Shown here one piece after another: positions 8,616-20,400 of a stretch of 50,233 nt of DNA. Made by a program: the position numbers and the translations under genes. This DNA comes from an uncultured Rhodospirillales bacterium (lineage in GTDB: Bacteria > Pseudomonadota > Alphaproteobacteria > CACIAM-22H2): positions 1 to 50,233 of the forward strand of contig CALANV010000049.1 in NCBI GenBank assembly GCA_937926175.1, given 5' to 3'. Below the pieces are notes generated by a model. It ran no database searches. It worked only from the letters and a program-made list of their open reading frames with translations, and was not told the origin of the DNA. Each line of letters starts with the position of its first letter. The first letter of the stretch is position 1.

Positions 8616-9671
8616 ATGGACTGGTATCGCCTTGCGCGGCCGCTGCTTGGTGCGCTCGAGCCCGAGACGGCGCATCGGCTCACGATCGCCGCCCTCAGGA
8701 CGGGGCTGGTCCCCCGGGCCGCCATCACGCCGGATCCGATCCTCGTGCAGAACCTGTGGGGCCTGACGTTTCCGAATCCGGTCGGACTGGCAGCGGGATT
8801 CGACAAGAGTGCCGAGGCGCCCGATGCGCTGCTGAACCAAGGTTTCGGCTTCATCGAGATCGGCAGCGTCACGCCGCGACCGCAGCCGGGTAATCCGCGG
8901 CCGCGCCTGTTCCGGCTGACCGAGGACGAGGCGGTCATCAACCGTATGGGATTCAACAACGAGGGCGCGGCGGTCGTCGGCGTGCGACTCAAGCGGCGCA
9001 AGCGGCGCGGCATCGTCGGCGTGAACCTGGGGAAGAACAGGGATACGGTCGATGCCGCAGCCGACTATGTGGCCGGCGTGAAGGCACTCGCACCCTGCGC
9101 CGATTTTCTCGTGTGCAATGTCTCATCGCCCAACACGCCCGGCCTGCGTGCATTGCAGGGCCGCGACGCGCTGCAGGAACTGATCGGCCGCGTGCAGGCA
9201 GCGTTGCGCGACGTCATGCCGTCGGGCGCGCCGCCGCTCCTGCTCAAGATCGCGCCCGATCTCACCGAGCTCGACTGCCGCGACATTGCCGACGTGGCGC
9301 TGGCGATGGGCATCGACGGCTTGATCGTTTCGAATACGACGGTCGCGCGGCCGCCGGGTCTGAAGAGTCCGTACCGGCGCGAGGCCGGCGGGTTGTCCGG
9401 CCGGCCGCTGTTCGAGATGTCGACCGCGTGTCTCGCCACGATGTACCGGCTGACGGAGGGGCGCATCCCGCTCATCGGCGTGGGCGGCATCGCATCGGGG
9501 CACGATGCCTATCGCAAGGTCCGCGCCGGTGCGTCGCTGGTGCAGCTTTACACCGCGCTCGTGTACCAGGGGCCCGGTCTGATCGCCCGGATCCAGCACG
9601 AACTCGCAGCACGCCTCCGCGCCGATGGCTTTGCTTGTCTGGCCGATGCGGTGGGGGCGGACCACCGGTAG
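8616..9671 (+). CDS. pyrD: Dihydroorotate dehydrogenase (quinone), class 2
   Basis: A 351-residue class 2 enzyme that oxidises dihydroorotate to orotate and passes electrons through FMN to the quinone pool (pyrimidine synthesis, inner membrane face). The N-terminal amphipathic helix (MDWYRLARPLLGAL) is the membrane-association segment of class 2. Visible motifs are FPNPVGLAAGFDK near 52, NRMGFNNEG near 109, and the catalytic-serine loop NVSSPNTPGLR near 168. The FMN phosphate loop follows (IGVGGIASGHDAY). Length and motifs are those of an intact enzyme. It follows the DUF952 gene closely. Confidence 0.96.
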   Translation: MDWYRLARPLLGALEPETAHRLTIAALRTGLVPRAAITPDPILVQNLWGLTFPNPVGLAAGFDKSAEAPDALLNQGFGFIEIGSVTPRPQPGNPRPRLFRLTEDEAVINRMGFNNEGAAVVGVRLKRRKRRGIVGVNLGKNRDTVDAAADYVAGVKALAPCADFLVCNVSSPNTPGLRALQGRDALQELIGRVQAALRDVMPSGAPPLLLKIAPDLTELDCRDIADVALAMGIDGLIVSNTTVARPPGLKSPYRREAGGLSGRPLFEMSTACLATMYRLTEGRIPLIGVGGIASGHDAYRKVRAGASLVQLYTALVYQGPGLIARIQHELAARLRADGFACLADAVGADHR

Positions 9672-9768
9672 ATCGGCGCCGAGCGCGGCAATTACCGTAG
9701 GTTAACCATACGTCAAGGGTGGCCCGCTAGAATCCGGGCGACATTTCCACGGAGCTTGCGGTCCCCGG

Positions 9769-11013
9769 ATGGCGGTCATCAATCACGCGCTCATCGTGCT
9801 GTCCTACGTGCTGGTGGCAGCCGGTGTTGCGCTGTCCCTTCCCAGGCATTTCGACGACCTCGACCCGCGGCTCGTGGCCGAGCTTGCCGGCATCTTCCTG
9901 CTCGTCTGCGGCATGATCCATTTCGCGGTTTCGCGCATGGCGCACGACCGCGCGGTCGCGGCCGAACTCGCCGCGATGCAGGACGCCTACGCCCGGATGC
10001 GCAGCGAACTCGCCGCAGCGCGCGAGGAAGCCCGGCGGATCCACGAGGCGATCGTGGCGAGCCAGGGGCGCAACGGTGGATCGTCCGACCTCGCCGAGAT
10101 CATGAACGAGGTCCGCATGCTGCAGGGCCTCGTCGCCCAGCTCTCGAAGGGCGAGCGCAGCGCGACGCCGGTGGCACCGGCAAAGGCCAGGGCGCCGGCC
10201 AACGTGTCCGCCGCGCGCGAGCCGGCGGTCGAGGCGCCGCGTATCGCCGTCGGCCTCGACGAGGGCGCGCTGCTGGACATCGTTCGCGAGGGATTGCGCA
10301 GCAACCGGGTCGATCTGTTCGTGCAGCCGATCGTCAGCCTGCCGCAGCGCAAGCACCGCCATTACGAGTGCTTCTCGCGCATCCGTGCGACCGACGGGAC
10401 GATGATCACGCCCGAGCAGTATCTCGGCGTCGCCGAGCGCGAAGGGCTGATCGGCGCTATCGACAACATGCTGCTGTTCCGCAGCATCCAGCTCGTGCGG
10501 CGCATCCAGAAGCGCGAGGGATTCGGTCTTTTCATCAACGTCTCGGAGTACACCCTCGCCGATGCCGACTTCATGCGCGAATTCGTCGCGTTCGTCGCCG
10601 CCAACCGGGACTTCGCGCCACGGCTCGTGTTCGAATTCACCCAGGCGAGTGTTGCCCGCCATGGGCGCGAAGTGGTGCGCGAGCTCGAAGGGCTGGCGCA
10701 GCTCGGCTGCCGGTTCTCCATGGACCAGGTGACGAACCTCGACTTCGATGTCGACGAGCTGGGCGCCCGGCATTTCCGTTTCGTGAAGATCGAGGCAGCA
10801 AGGCTCATCGAGGAGGCGCGCAAACCGTCGCGAAGTCTCGACATGCGCGCGTTCAAGCGTGCGCTCGACAGCAACGCGATCGACCTGGTCGTCGAGAAGA
10901 TCGAGACCGAAGCGATGGTCGTCGAGCTGCTCGACCTGCCGGTCGACCTCGGCCAGGGCTTCCTGTTCGGCGAGCCGCGTCTCGCGCGGTTGCGTGAAAG
11001 CGCGGCCGCTTGA
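9769..11013 (+). CDS. Membrane-anchored degenerate EAL-domain protein (TipF-like architecture)
   Basis: A 414-residue protein with two hydrophobic segments at about 5-24 and 35-52, a charged coiled coil at about 55-125, an Ala/Pro linker, and a C-terminal EAL-type domain at about 165-410. The EAL signature reads E200-C-F. The N-x-S (257-259) and lysine (K340) positions are kept. The catalytic DDFG motif is replaced by M318-D319-Q-V, and E-x-T/E reads EFTQ. c-di-GMP hydrolysis is therefore unlikely, and a c-di-GMP-binding or scaffold role is more plausible. This layout (two membrane segments, coiled coil, EAL) is that of Caulobacter TipF, a flagellar positioning factor. No flagellar genes are in the window, so that name is inference. 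Upstream, 9692-9706 (TTAC-N6-TTAAC) loosely resembles a CtrA site. Confidence 0.82.
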   Translation: MAVINHALIVLSYVLVAAGVALSLPRHFDDLDPRLVAELAGIFLLVCGMIHFAVSRMAHDRAVAAELAAMQDAYARMRSELAAAREEARRIHEAIVASQGRNGGSSDLAEIMNEVRMLQGLVAQLSKGERSATPVAPAKARAPANVSAAREPAVEAPRIAVGLDEGALLDIVREGLRSNRVDLFVQPIVSLPQRKHRHYECFSRIRATDGTMITPEQYLGVAEREGLIGAIDNMLLFRSIQLVRRIQKREGFGLFINVSEYTLADADFMREFVAFVAANRDFAPRLVFEFTQASVARHGREVVRELEGLAQLGCRFSMDQVTNLDFDVDELGARHFRFVKIEAARLIEEARKPSRSLDMRAFKRALDSNAIDLVVEKIETEAMVVELLDLPVDLGQGFLFGEPRLARLRESAAA

Positions 11014-11060
11014 AATTTGCGCTTTTCTCGGCGGCGCCGCCGTGACATGAAGGCACCGCC

Positions 11061-11963
11061 ATGCACGACTGCCACGCAACACGAACCGATGCGCCGCCCG
11101 TGATTCCGGGTTTGAGCGCCGTCGCCGACCGCTATGACGCGTTCATTGTCGATCTGTGGGGGTGCGTCCACAACGGCGTCAGACCCTTTCCCGGCGCGCT
11201 CGATGCCCTCAGGCACCTGAAGGCGGCGGGCAAGCGCGTGCTGCTGCTGTCCAACGCGCCGCGGCGCGCGCACATCATCGAGCAGCAGCTCGCGGCCAAT
11301 TTCGGCCTCGATGCATCGCTCTACGATGCCGTCCTGACGTCCGGCGAAGTCGCCTGGCGGTCGCTCAAGCGTCGCGATGACGCGCAGCATGCGCCGCTCG
11401 GGCGGCGGGCGTTCCATATCGGGCCGGAGCGCGACCTCAACATGTTCGAAGGAAACGGTCTCGTCCGCGTGGACGACATCGGCGCGGCCGATTTCGTGCT
11501 GAGCACGGGGCCCAACGACGACGCGCTCGACGTCGCCGCGCACGAGACGCTGCTGCGTGAGGCGCGGCGGCGCGGCCTGCCGCTCGTCTGCGCCAATCCG
11601 GACCTCGAGGTGCTGCGCGGCAACACGCGGCTGGTATGCGCCGGCGCATTGGCGCAGCGCTACGAGGAACTCGGCGGCGAAGTGATCTATCACGGCAAGC
11701 CGTATGCGGTGACGTATCGCGCGGCCATGCCGCTCCTCGGCAATCCCGCGCCCGATCGCGTGCTCGGCATCGGCGACGGGCTCAGGACCGATATCCAGGG
11801 CGCCGTCAATGCCGGTATCCACAGCGCCTTCATCCCCGGCGGCGTTCACGGCGAGACGTTGGGCATCGCCATGGGCGAAGTGCCGGCCGCCGAGCGCGTG
11901 GCGGCGCTCCTGGCCCAGTTCGGCCTGCGCCCCACCTACATTCTGCCCGGCCTGCGCTGGTAG
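11061..11963 (+). CDS. TIGR01459 family HAD-type hydrolase
   Basis: A 300-residue haloacid dehalogenase-superfamily protein of the NagD-like, class IIA group. Motif I is DLWGCVHNG near residue 30. Motif II is LLLSNAPRR near 60, and the cap domain occupies about 80-200. K210 or nearby lies in HGKPYAVTYR, and motif IV is GIGDGLRTDIQGAVNAG near 236. The second Asp of the usual DxD motif I is Trp, which is characteristic of TIGR01459 and makes ordinary phosphatase chemistry uncertain. The gap from the EAL gene is 47 bases, so the two may share a transcript. The substrate is unknown. Confidence 0.9.
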   Translation: MHDCHATRTDAPPVIPGLSAVADRYDAFIVDLWGCVHNGVRPFPGALDALRHLKAAGKRVLLLSNAPRRAHIIEQQLAANFGLDASLYDAVLTSGEVAWRSLKRRDDAQHAPLGRRAFHIGPERDLNMFEGNGLVRVDDIGAADFVLSTGPNDDALDVAAHETLLREARRRGLPLVCANPDLEVLRGNTRLVCAGALAQRYEELGGEVIYHGKPYAVTYRAAMPLLGNPAPDRVLGIGDGLRTDIQGAVNAGIHSAFIPGGVHGETLGIAMGEVPAAERVAALLAQFGLRPTYILPGLRW

Positions 11964-12065
11964 ACGCGGCCGCGTCGGGACGCCTACCGGGCAAAGGGGG
12001 ACCTCTTTTGCGGCGGCCAGGTTGTCTTTCGGACGAAGGAGCCGCCGCCCCGGAAGCCTTGCCTC

Positions 12066-12941
12066 ATGCCGCAGCCTGATTGCCTTGACGGCGTCGACGT
12101 GCCGGCGGACTGGGCCGATGCGGCGAGGCGAATCTGCCGCAGCGGATTCGACCGCGTGCTCATTCTGGGGCCGGCCGATGTCGGCAAGAGCACGTTCGCA
12201 CGGTTTCTCATGAAAGCGGCCAGGAATGTCGACCGGCGTGCGGCCCTGGTCGATGCCGATGTGGGGCAGAAGACCGTCGGGCCCCCCGCTTGCGTCACGC
12301 TCGGGTATCTCGACGGCGATACGCCAGTCCTCTCGTCATTGGCGTTCGTCGGGACCACGAACCCCGTCCACGGCTGGCAGCGACTGATCCAGGGCGTGGG
12401 CCGGATGATCGACACGGCCGACGCCGATCTCGTCGTCGTCAACACCGGCGGCCTGCTCGCCGGTCCAGGACGGCGTTTGAAGGCGGCTAAGATCGCCGCT
12501 GCACAACCGGATCTGCTGGTCGTGCTCGGCCATGATCCCATGCTCGAATCGATCCTCTGCGACAATGAAAGGCGCCCCTCGCTTCGTCTCGCGCCCTCAC
12601 CGCAGGCACGACGCAAGACGGATGCCGAGCGGCGCGCCGCCCGCCGCGCAGCGTTCCGGCGCTATTTCGAGAATGCCTCGTTGCGGTCCGTTCGGACCGA
12701 TCGACTGCAAATCGAAGGCGGCCCCGCGCCCGGCATTGCGCCGCCGGAACGATTGCTGGTCGGCCTCGCCGACGCGGGTGGGCGCGATCTGGCTCTTGCC
12801 ATCGTCGCTGCAGCCCGGCCGGAGACAGGCGTGCTCGATCTGCTCATGCCCGAAATCCGGGAGCAGCCCGCGCGATTGATCCGGGGGGCGATTTTCCTCG
12901 ACGCGAACTTCGCCGAACGTCAATCGGCCGCAACCGTGTAG
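12066..12941 (+). CDS. Clp1/Grc3-like P-loop protein (putative polynucleotide 5'-kinase)
   Basis: A 291-residue protein with a Clp1_P-type nucleotide-binding core. Walker A is GPADVGKST at about 37-45. The DADVGQKTVGPP loop near 67 is the Walker B / lid-associated signature of Clp1 and Grc3 RNA kinases. A further NTGG strand lies near 128. The eukaryotic and archaeal relatives phosphorylate 5'-hydroxyl ends of RNA. Bacterial homologues are sporadic and their role is mostly untested. The C-terminal half (RRAAFRRYFENA onward) has no motif I recognise. It follows the HAD gene by about 100 bases in the same direction, with GGAAG 9 bases before the ATG. Confidence 0.78.
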   Translation: MPQPDCLDGVDVPADWADAARRICRSGFDRVLILGPADVGKSTFARFLMKAARNVDRRAALVDADVGQKTVGPPACVTLGYLDGDTPVLSSLAFVGTTNPVHGWQRLIQGVGRMIDTADADLVVVNTGGLLAGPGRRLKAAKIAAAQPDLLVVLGHDPMLESILCDNERRPSLRLAPSPQARRKTDAERRAARRAAFRRYFENASLRSVRTDRLQIEGGPAPGIAPPERLLVGLADAGGRDLALAIVAAARPETGVLDLLMPEIREQPARLIRGAIFLDANFAERQSAATV

Positions 12942-13037
12942 CGGCTGCAAATCGTGTCGCCATGGGGGCGGGTGCCCGGACGGATCGGCTTCGAGCGGAT
13001 CTTCCGTCGGCGCGGCGAAGTCGCGGCCGCCAGGTCG

Positions 13038-13382
13038 TCAGTGGTCGCTTCCGTGCAGGATCTGGCCGGCAAGGCCGGTGTCATATTCCATGCCTGCGGC
13101 GGTCACGATGCAGGCGTCCGGGAACATCGACTTGATCAACCCCTTGCGCTCGAGCGCGACCCAGGCCGCCGGGTTCTGCAGGCCGGTCGCATCGCGCGCC
13201 AGCACGACATAGGGCCCCAGGTGAAAATGGTCGCCGTGCGGACGGGGGAGATTGTCGACCATGATCGCGCCCGGCTCGTCGGCCGGCCGGCCGTGGTCGG
13301 GGAGCTTGGCGAGCGCCTGCAGCAGGGTGAGCGTCTTGAGCTGCAGCGGATTCAGGTTCAAAGGATTTTTCTTCTTCGCCAT
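13038..13382 (-). CDS. Conserved small protein of unknown function
   Basis: A 114-residue basic-then-acidic protein beginning MAKKKNPLNLNPLQLKTLTLLQAL, followed by RPHGDHFHLGPYVVLARDATGL and a C-terminal DTGLAGQILHGSDH. The lysine-rich start and helical L-x-x-L spacing could form a small winged-helix-like unit, but that is a guess. I believe relatives occur in other Rhodospirillales but cannot name a family. GGAA lies 6 bases before the ATG at 13382. It is convergent with the Clp1-like gene. Confidence 0.7.
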   Translation of the reverse strand: MAKKKNPLNLNPLQLKTLTLLQALAKLPDHGRPADEPGAIMVDNLPRPHGDHFHLGPYVVLARDATGLQNPAAWVALERKGLIKSMFPDACIVTAAGMEYDTGLAGQILHGSDH

Positions 13383-14117
13383 AACGGTTCCGTAGCAGGA
13401 GCGGCGATATTACGGCCTGAACCGTCGCGCGCCAACGGCGCTAGCGTCCGTTCCGGCCTGACCCGAGGCTTGACTGTCCCAAGCCCTAACCTTGGATTGT
13501 GGCGGCAGGCCGGAGATCGCCCTTGCGGAAGATCGACGAGCGCGGAGCACGCGTTCCATGCCTTCTACGAGGACCGACGACGGGCCGAGGCTGCGCGGAA
13601 CGCGCTGCTCGCGCTGGATCGGTCCACCGGGCAAGTCGCGGCACAGCTGCAACCGTCAGCGCCCGTCAGGGGTACGTTCGGGCGCGCGTCATCTGATTCG
13701 AGCGTGGGCGGCGCTGCTCTGCGTTGCGATGGACGGCAACGCGGCGCTCGGCTGCAAGTCGCGCCGTGTGGACCGTCTCGCCTCTGGGGACCCGTCCAAG
13801 AGACTCGGGCGATCCCGGCACGCCGTACTCCGATTTCAGCCCGCGCGGGCAGTAACGAAACATCAGGAACGCGCAAAGCTCGCCGATGGCAGGTTCGAGC
13901 CCATGGAATGGCTGCACGGCCTGCATATGGCGCCCGGCAGGTATCTAGAGTGAAATCAGACTGGCGGCACGCTGGAGGATCGAGCGCCGGCAGCTCAAGC
14001 CATTCCCGTCGGCGGACGCGCTTTCTCCGGCCAATGTCCGAACCACGTCGCGCCGGCGGCGAGCCATCAGCGGTGGACGGCGCGTGCTCGCGTAGCGGCA
14101 GCCGTCGGACCGGCTCG
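13383..14117. other. 735-bp region without a convincing gene
   Basis: Several frames stay open because of high GC, but none gives a recognisable domain, a ribosome site or a plausible alphaproteobacterial product. The Arg/Ser/Gly-rich translations look like non-coding frames. A T-arm-like GGTTCGAGCCC at 13892-13902 does not fold into a tRNA. It could be a decayed gene or a long intergenic region. Confidence 0.5.
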
Positions 14118-14936
14118 TCAATGCCCCGGCAGCACCAGGATTTCCGGCCGCGCGGGCAGGCGGTCGCGCGAGAGCAGCACGCTCGCGGTCGGGCTGATGT
14201 TTACCTCGTAGTCGAGGCTGGTGGCCTTGCCGCGGTAGGTGGCGAGGAACCGCTCGAGCCCGCCCGCCGTGAAGTAATGCATCGGGATCACCAGCGGCGC
14301 GCGGATCTGCTCGATGACGTCGGTCATGTCCTGAAGATTGAGCGTGTAGGAGCCGTCGACCGGCACCATCAGCACGTCGATCTGTCCCAGCATGGCGAGA
14401 TGTTCACGGGTCAGACGGTGATGGAGGTGGCCGAGATGCGCGATGCACAGACCGGCCGTCTCGAACACGAAGATGGAGTTGCCGTTCTTTCGCGTGCCGT
14501 CGAACTCGCGCACGTTGGTCGGCACGTTGAAGATCCGCACGTCCTCGACGATCAGCTCGTGCGTGGCGGGACCGTTCGGGTCGCCCCAGCCCTGGAGCAC
14601 ATGGCGTATGCCGGGATCAACGCTCAGGCTGTAGTGAGTGGAGTGCGCATTGTTCATCGTCACGATGTCGGGCGTGATGTCCGGCCGGACATAATCGTTG
14701 TAGTCGGTGACGATGGTGACGCCGGCGGCCGTCTCGATGAGAAAGCTGGCGTGCCCGATGAACGTCAGGCCGACATGCCCCGGCGGCACGGCGCCGGGAC
14801 CGAAACGCACCGGAACCAGGCTGGGCCGGAGATCGGCGACGTTGCGTAGGCAAGCCGCATCGGCAGTGGCGCCGAGCAGCGCGAAGAGCCCGATCAGGAA
14901 CAGGCGGATGGCGCGAATCGGCACGAGGTGCGGCAC
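14118..14936 (-). CDS. Exported MBL-fold metallo-hydrolase (UlaG-like branch)
   Basis: A 272-residue protein with a clear Sec signal peptide (MPHLVPIRAIRLFLIGLFALLG, probable cleavage after ATADA near residue 28), then an MBL fold. Strand GLTFIGHASFLIET lies near 56, the first metal region TMNNAHSTHYS near 95, HLGHLHHRL near 165, and IPMHYFTAGG near 220. The usual HxHxDH motif is replaced by NxHxTH, so one His and the Asp ligand are missing. I recall a conserved subfamily with this variant. It probably acts in the periplasm, with unknown substrate. The gene is divergent from the mutase gene. Confidence 0.82.
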   Translation of the reverse strand: MPHLVPIRAIRLFLIGLFALLGATADAACLRNVADLRPSLVPVRFGPGAVPPGHVGLTFIGHASFLIETAAGVTIVTDYNDYVRPDITPDIVTMNNAHSTHYSLSVDPGIRHVLQGWGDPNGPATHELIVEDVRIFNVPTNVREFDGTRKNGNSIFVFETAGLCIAHLGHLHHRLTREHLAMLGQIDVLMVPVDGSYTLNLQDMTDVIEQIRAPLVIPMHYFTAGGLERFLATYRGKATSLDYEVNISPTASVLLSRDRLPARPEILVLPGH

Positions 14937-15266
14937 GGCAGGCTCCTCCCGTTCGGGCCCGGCATCTTAGAACGACTCGCCCGTGGCCCGTAAGCGTTCT
15001 CGGCTGCATCCGGACGGACAGCGTCGCCGTACACGGGCTAGCGGCAGCCGGGGCTCTGCCTACCTGCGTGCATGACCGGAGCCGGTCGGTCGAATGGCTG
15101 TGGATCCCGCCTGACAGTGCCGTTCCAGGTCATTGAAGTCACGGCCGAAAAGGCGGTTGACGCGTGGCCGGACGGGTCGATTTTTCCTGCCGCTCCGGTC
15201 GTCGGGTTGGGCTAGATTAGGCCCTTGAACGAGCTACATTCGGGCGCGTCCGAGAGGAGCTGAGCG
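14937..15266. other. Divergent intergenic region upstream of the mutase
   Basis: These 330 bases lie between the exported MBL gene and methylmalonyl-CoA mutase and presumably hold both promoters. TTGACG occurs at 15157-15162, but the bases 17 downstream are a poor -10. A TAGATT lies at about 15213. I see no gene and no strong dyad. Confidence 0.4.
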
Positions 15267-17417
<2,151 letters not shown>

Positions 17418-17465
17418 ACGCGGGGAAGCAGGACGGCCGCAACGTCCGGCGACAGGGGGGAGGCA

Positions 17466-20400
17466 ATGGAGTCCAAGCAAGCCCGCAAGCTGGTGCCGGT
17501 CGCGACATCGACGGAAGCGCCGGCGGCGCAGGCGGCAAGCCGCGCGACGGACGCCGGCGAGGCTCCGACGCATGACCGGTCGATCGCCGTCATCATCGTC
17601 GGCGCGCTCGTCTCGTTCGCATGGGTGACGGTGGCCGGCTGGTACGTCGACAGCTATATTGGCTGGCCGGCGCTCGCGGCGATGATGCCGCACGAGCTGG
17701 GCGCGATGCTGAGCGGCATCGCCACGCCGCTCCTGTTCCTGTGGCTTGCACTGGCGTTCGTCGACCGCGGCTGCGACCTGCGGAACACGGCCCGCATGCT
17801 CCGCGCGCAGCTCGCGGCGCTTTCCTATCCCGCCGCTGCCGCCGAGACCAAGGCGGTCACGATCGCGCTCAGCCTGCGTGAGCAGGCCCGTGCCCTGACG
17901 GAGGCGTCGGACACGGCGGCGAGGCGCATCGCCGACAGCCAGAAGGCGCTGCAGCTCCAGACGGCGGAACTCGGCGCGATGTCGGATCAGATTTCGATGC
18001 GCGCGACGCAGGTGCTGACCGCGCTCAGGCGCCATGCCGACCAGCTCGAACGCGTGTCGTCGCTCCTCGCCAGCCGGGTGCAGACGATCGAGACGGCCGT
18101 GCGCGAACAGGCGGACACGCTGTCGAATGCATCCGAGCGCGCCGCGTCCCAGGCGCGGATGATCAGCGACAGTCTCCGCCAGCAACTCGAGGAGCTGCGC
18201 AGCGTCGCGGAACGCACGGCGGCAAGCGCGAGCGCCATTCGCGAGTCGCTGGGAGAGCAGGGGCGCGCCGTGACCGACGCCTCGAATCGCGCGGCGGTGA
18301 AGGCCGAGGAGATTCGCCGGGCGCTGTCGACGCAGATGGCGGAACTCGGCGCGTTCGTCGAAAAGGCGACGGCGCAAGCGCGCGAGGCCGGCGAAGTGCT
18401 GCGGGCGAGTGCCGAGCGTTTTTCCGGCGTGGTCATCGAGGTGAGCGGCCGGGCCGATTCGAGCGGCGCGAAGCTCGCCGAATACACGGAGAGTATCACC
18501 AAGGCGGCCGCCGAACTCGTGGCGCGGTCGGAAGAGGCGCGGGAGGCGCTGGCGCGGCAGGCCGCGGAGCTGACCCGTGTCGCCGATGACGGACGGCACC
18601 GGATCGACGCGGTCGGCGAGTCGCTGCGCACGCGCAGCGGCGAATTGCAGACGATCGCCGTCCGCGTCGACGAGTTGGGACAGACCGTCGGCGGCGAGGT
18701 GCAGCATCTCGCGGCCGAGATGGAGCGACTCGGCGCCAACGCCGAGACCATGGCCGAATCGCTGCGCCGCCATGGTCAGGAGATGGGTGCGCTCGCCGAC
18801 GAGTCGGTCGCGCGCATGCGGGCTGCCGGCGAGGCGTTCCATCGCCAGGCGCGCGAGATGTCGGACGAGACGACGTTCGCGATGACGCGGATCGGCGAGC
18901 TCGCCGCCGAACTGGCCAGCCGGACCCGCGAGGTCGCCGCGGCTGCGGCGCGGACCAACGACGTGCGCGAGGAGCTGCGCCGGCACGCCGATGACCTTGC
19001 TGCCGCGCTCGACCGCGCGGCCGTCGTCGCGGCCGAGCGCAGCAAGGAGATGGAAGCCCGCACGCATGGCGTCAGCGCCGCCGCCGACCGTGCGGTCGAG
19101 CGCTTGCGCGAAGCGGGCGACCTGCTGCGCCAGCGCAGCGACGAGCTGACGAGCGCCGCAGCCGCCGCGCGCAACGAGCTCGGCGGCGTCGATGCGCAGC
19201 TTCGCGCACACGCGGAGCATCTGTTCAAGGCGATGGAGCAGGCGGCGGCGCATGCCGACGAACTCGGCGGCGCCCTGCAGCGTCAAGCCGATGCCTTCGG
19301 CCAGCGCATGGAGACGCTCGTCCGCGATCAGACCACACAGCTGCTGGCCGCGATGGAACGGGCAGGACAGCGCACGCAGGAACTCGGCGGAATCCTGCAA
19401 GCTCACGCCCATGCGTTCGGCGAGCGTGTGGATGGCCTCGTGCGCGACCAGACGGGCCACCTGCTGAGCGTGATGGATCAGGCAGTGGCGCGGGCGACGG
19501 CGCTCGCCGGCACGCTGCAGCAGCAGGCCGGCGCATTCGGGGATGCGATGGGGGCGCTGGTGCGCAGCCGGACCAACGAACTCCTCACGGCAATGGAGAC
19601 GGCGGTCGGACGCGCCAACGAACTCGGCAGCGCCCTGCAGCGGCAGGCAGGCGGCTTCGGCAACGCCGTCGACGCGCTGATCCGCGAGCACAGCGCGCGC
19701 CTGTTGCGGGCCATGGAGCAGGCGGCCAGCCGCGCCAGCGAACTCGGCGCCATGCTGCAACAGCAGCTCGGCGCGGTCGGCGATGCCGCCGAAGCGGTGA
19801 CGGTCCGTATCGGCACGGCCAAGCGGGATCTCCATGCGACGGCAGACGATCTTGTCGCGCTCTCCGGACGCGTGGCGGCGCGGCTCGACGAGGTCGGCGA
19901 CGGGGTACGTGAGCGTGTCCAGGCCCTTGATGCGATAACCGACCGTACGGTGACCCGCCTTGCCGATATCGGCGAAATGCTGCGCCAACGCCTCGCCGAG
20001 ATGACGGAGACCTCCGGCAAGGTCGGCGAAATGCTGGGCGAGGCCGGGACGATCTTCCGTCAGCAGGCAGTGGACCTCGCGCTTGCCGCCGATCGCGCCG
20101 CGGCACGGCTGGCGGCGCTCGGCAAGGAAGTGGCCGACCGTCGCGCCCAGATGACGGCCTCGGCCGAGGAGTCGGAGGCGCGCTTCGGCACGATGCGGCA
20201 GCTCCTGGACGAGGCGGCAGCGGCGCTGGCCGCCAGCGCGACGCAGGCAGCGGAGCGGCTCGAGGCGATGGGCGAGGCGCTCAAGCGCCGGACCGGCGAG
20301 ATGTCGGATGCCACCGGTCGCAGCCTTGCCAAGCTGGGCGAGATCGACGCAGCGCTGGGCGCCCAGGAGAAACGCATCCTCGATACGCTCCACAGCGCCG

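Noticed and set aside
13892..13902. T-arm-like GGTTCGAGCCC
   Set aside because: The flanking bases do not form a five-base T-stem, and no acceptor, D-arm or anticodon arm can be built, so it is not a tRNA.
12954..14849. 631-codon open frame on the plus strand
   Set aside because: It runs antisense through two credible minus-strand genes, and its translation is low-quality Arg/Gly/Ala text without any motif.
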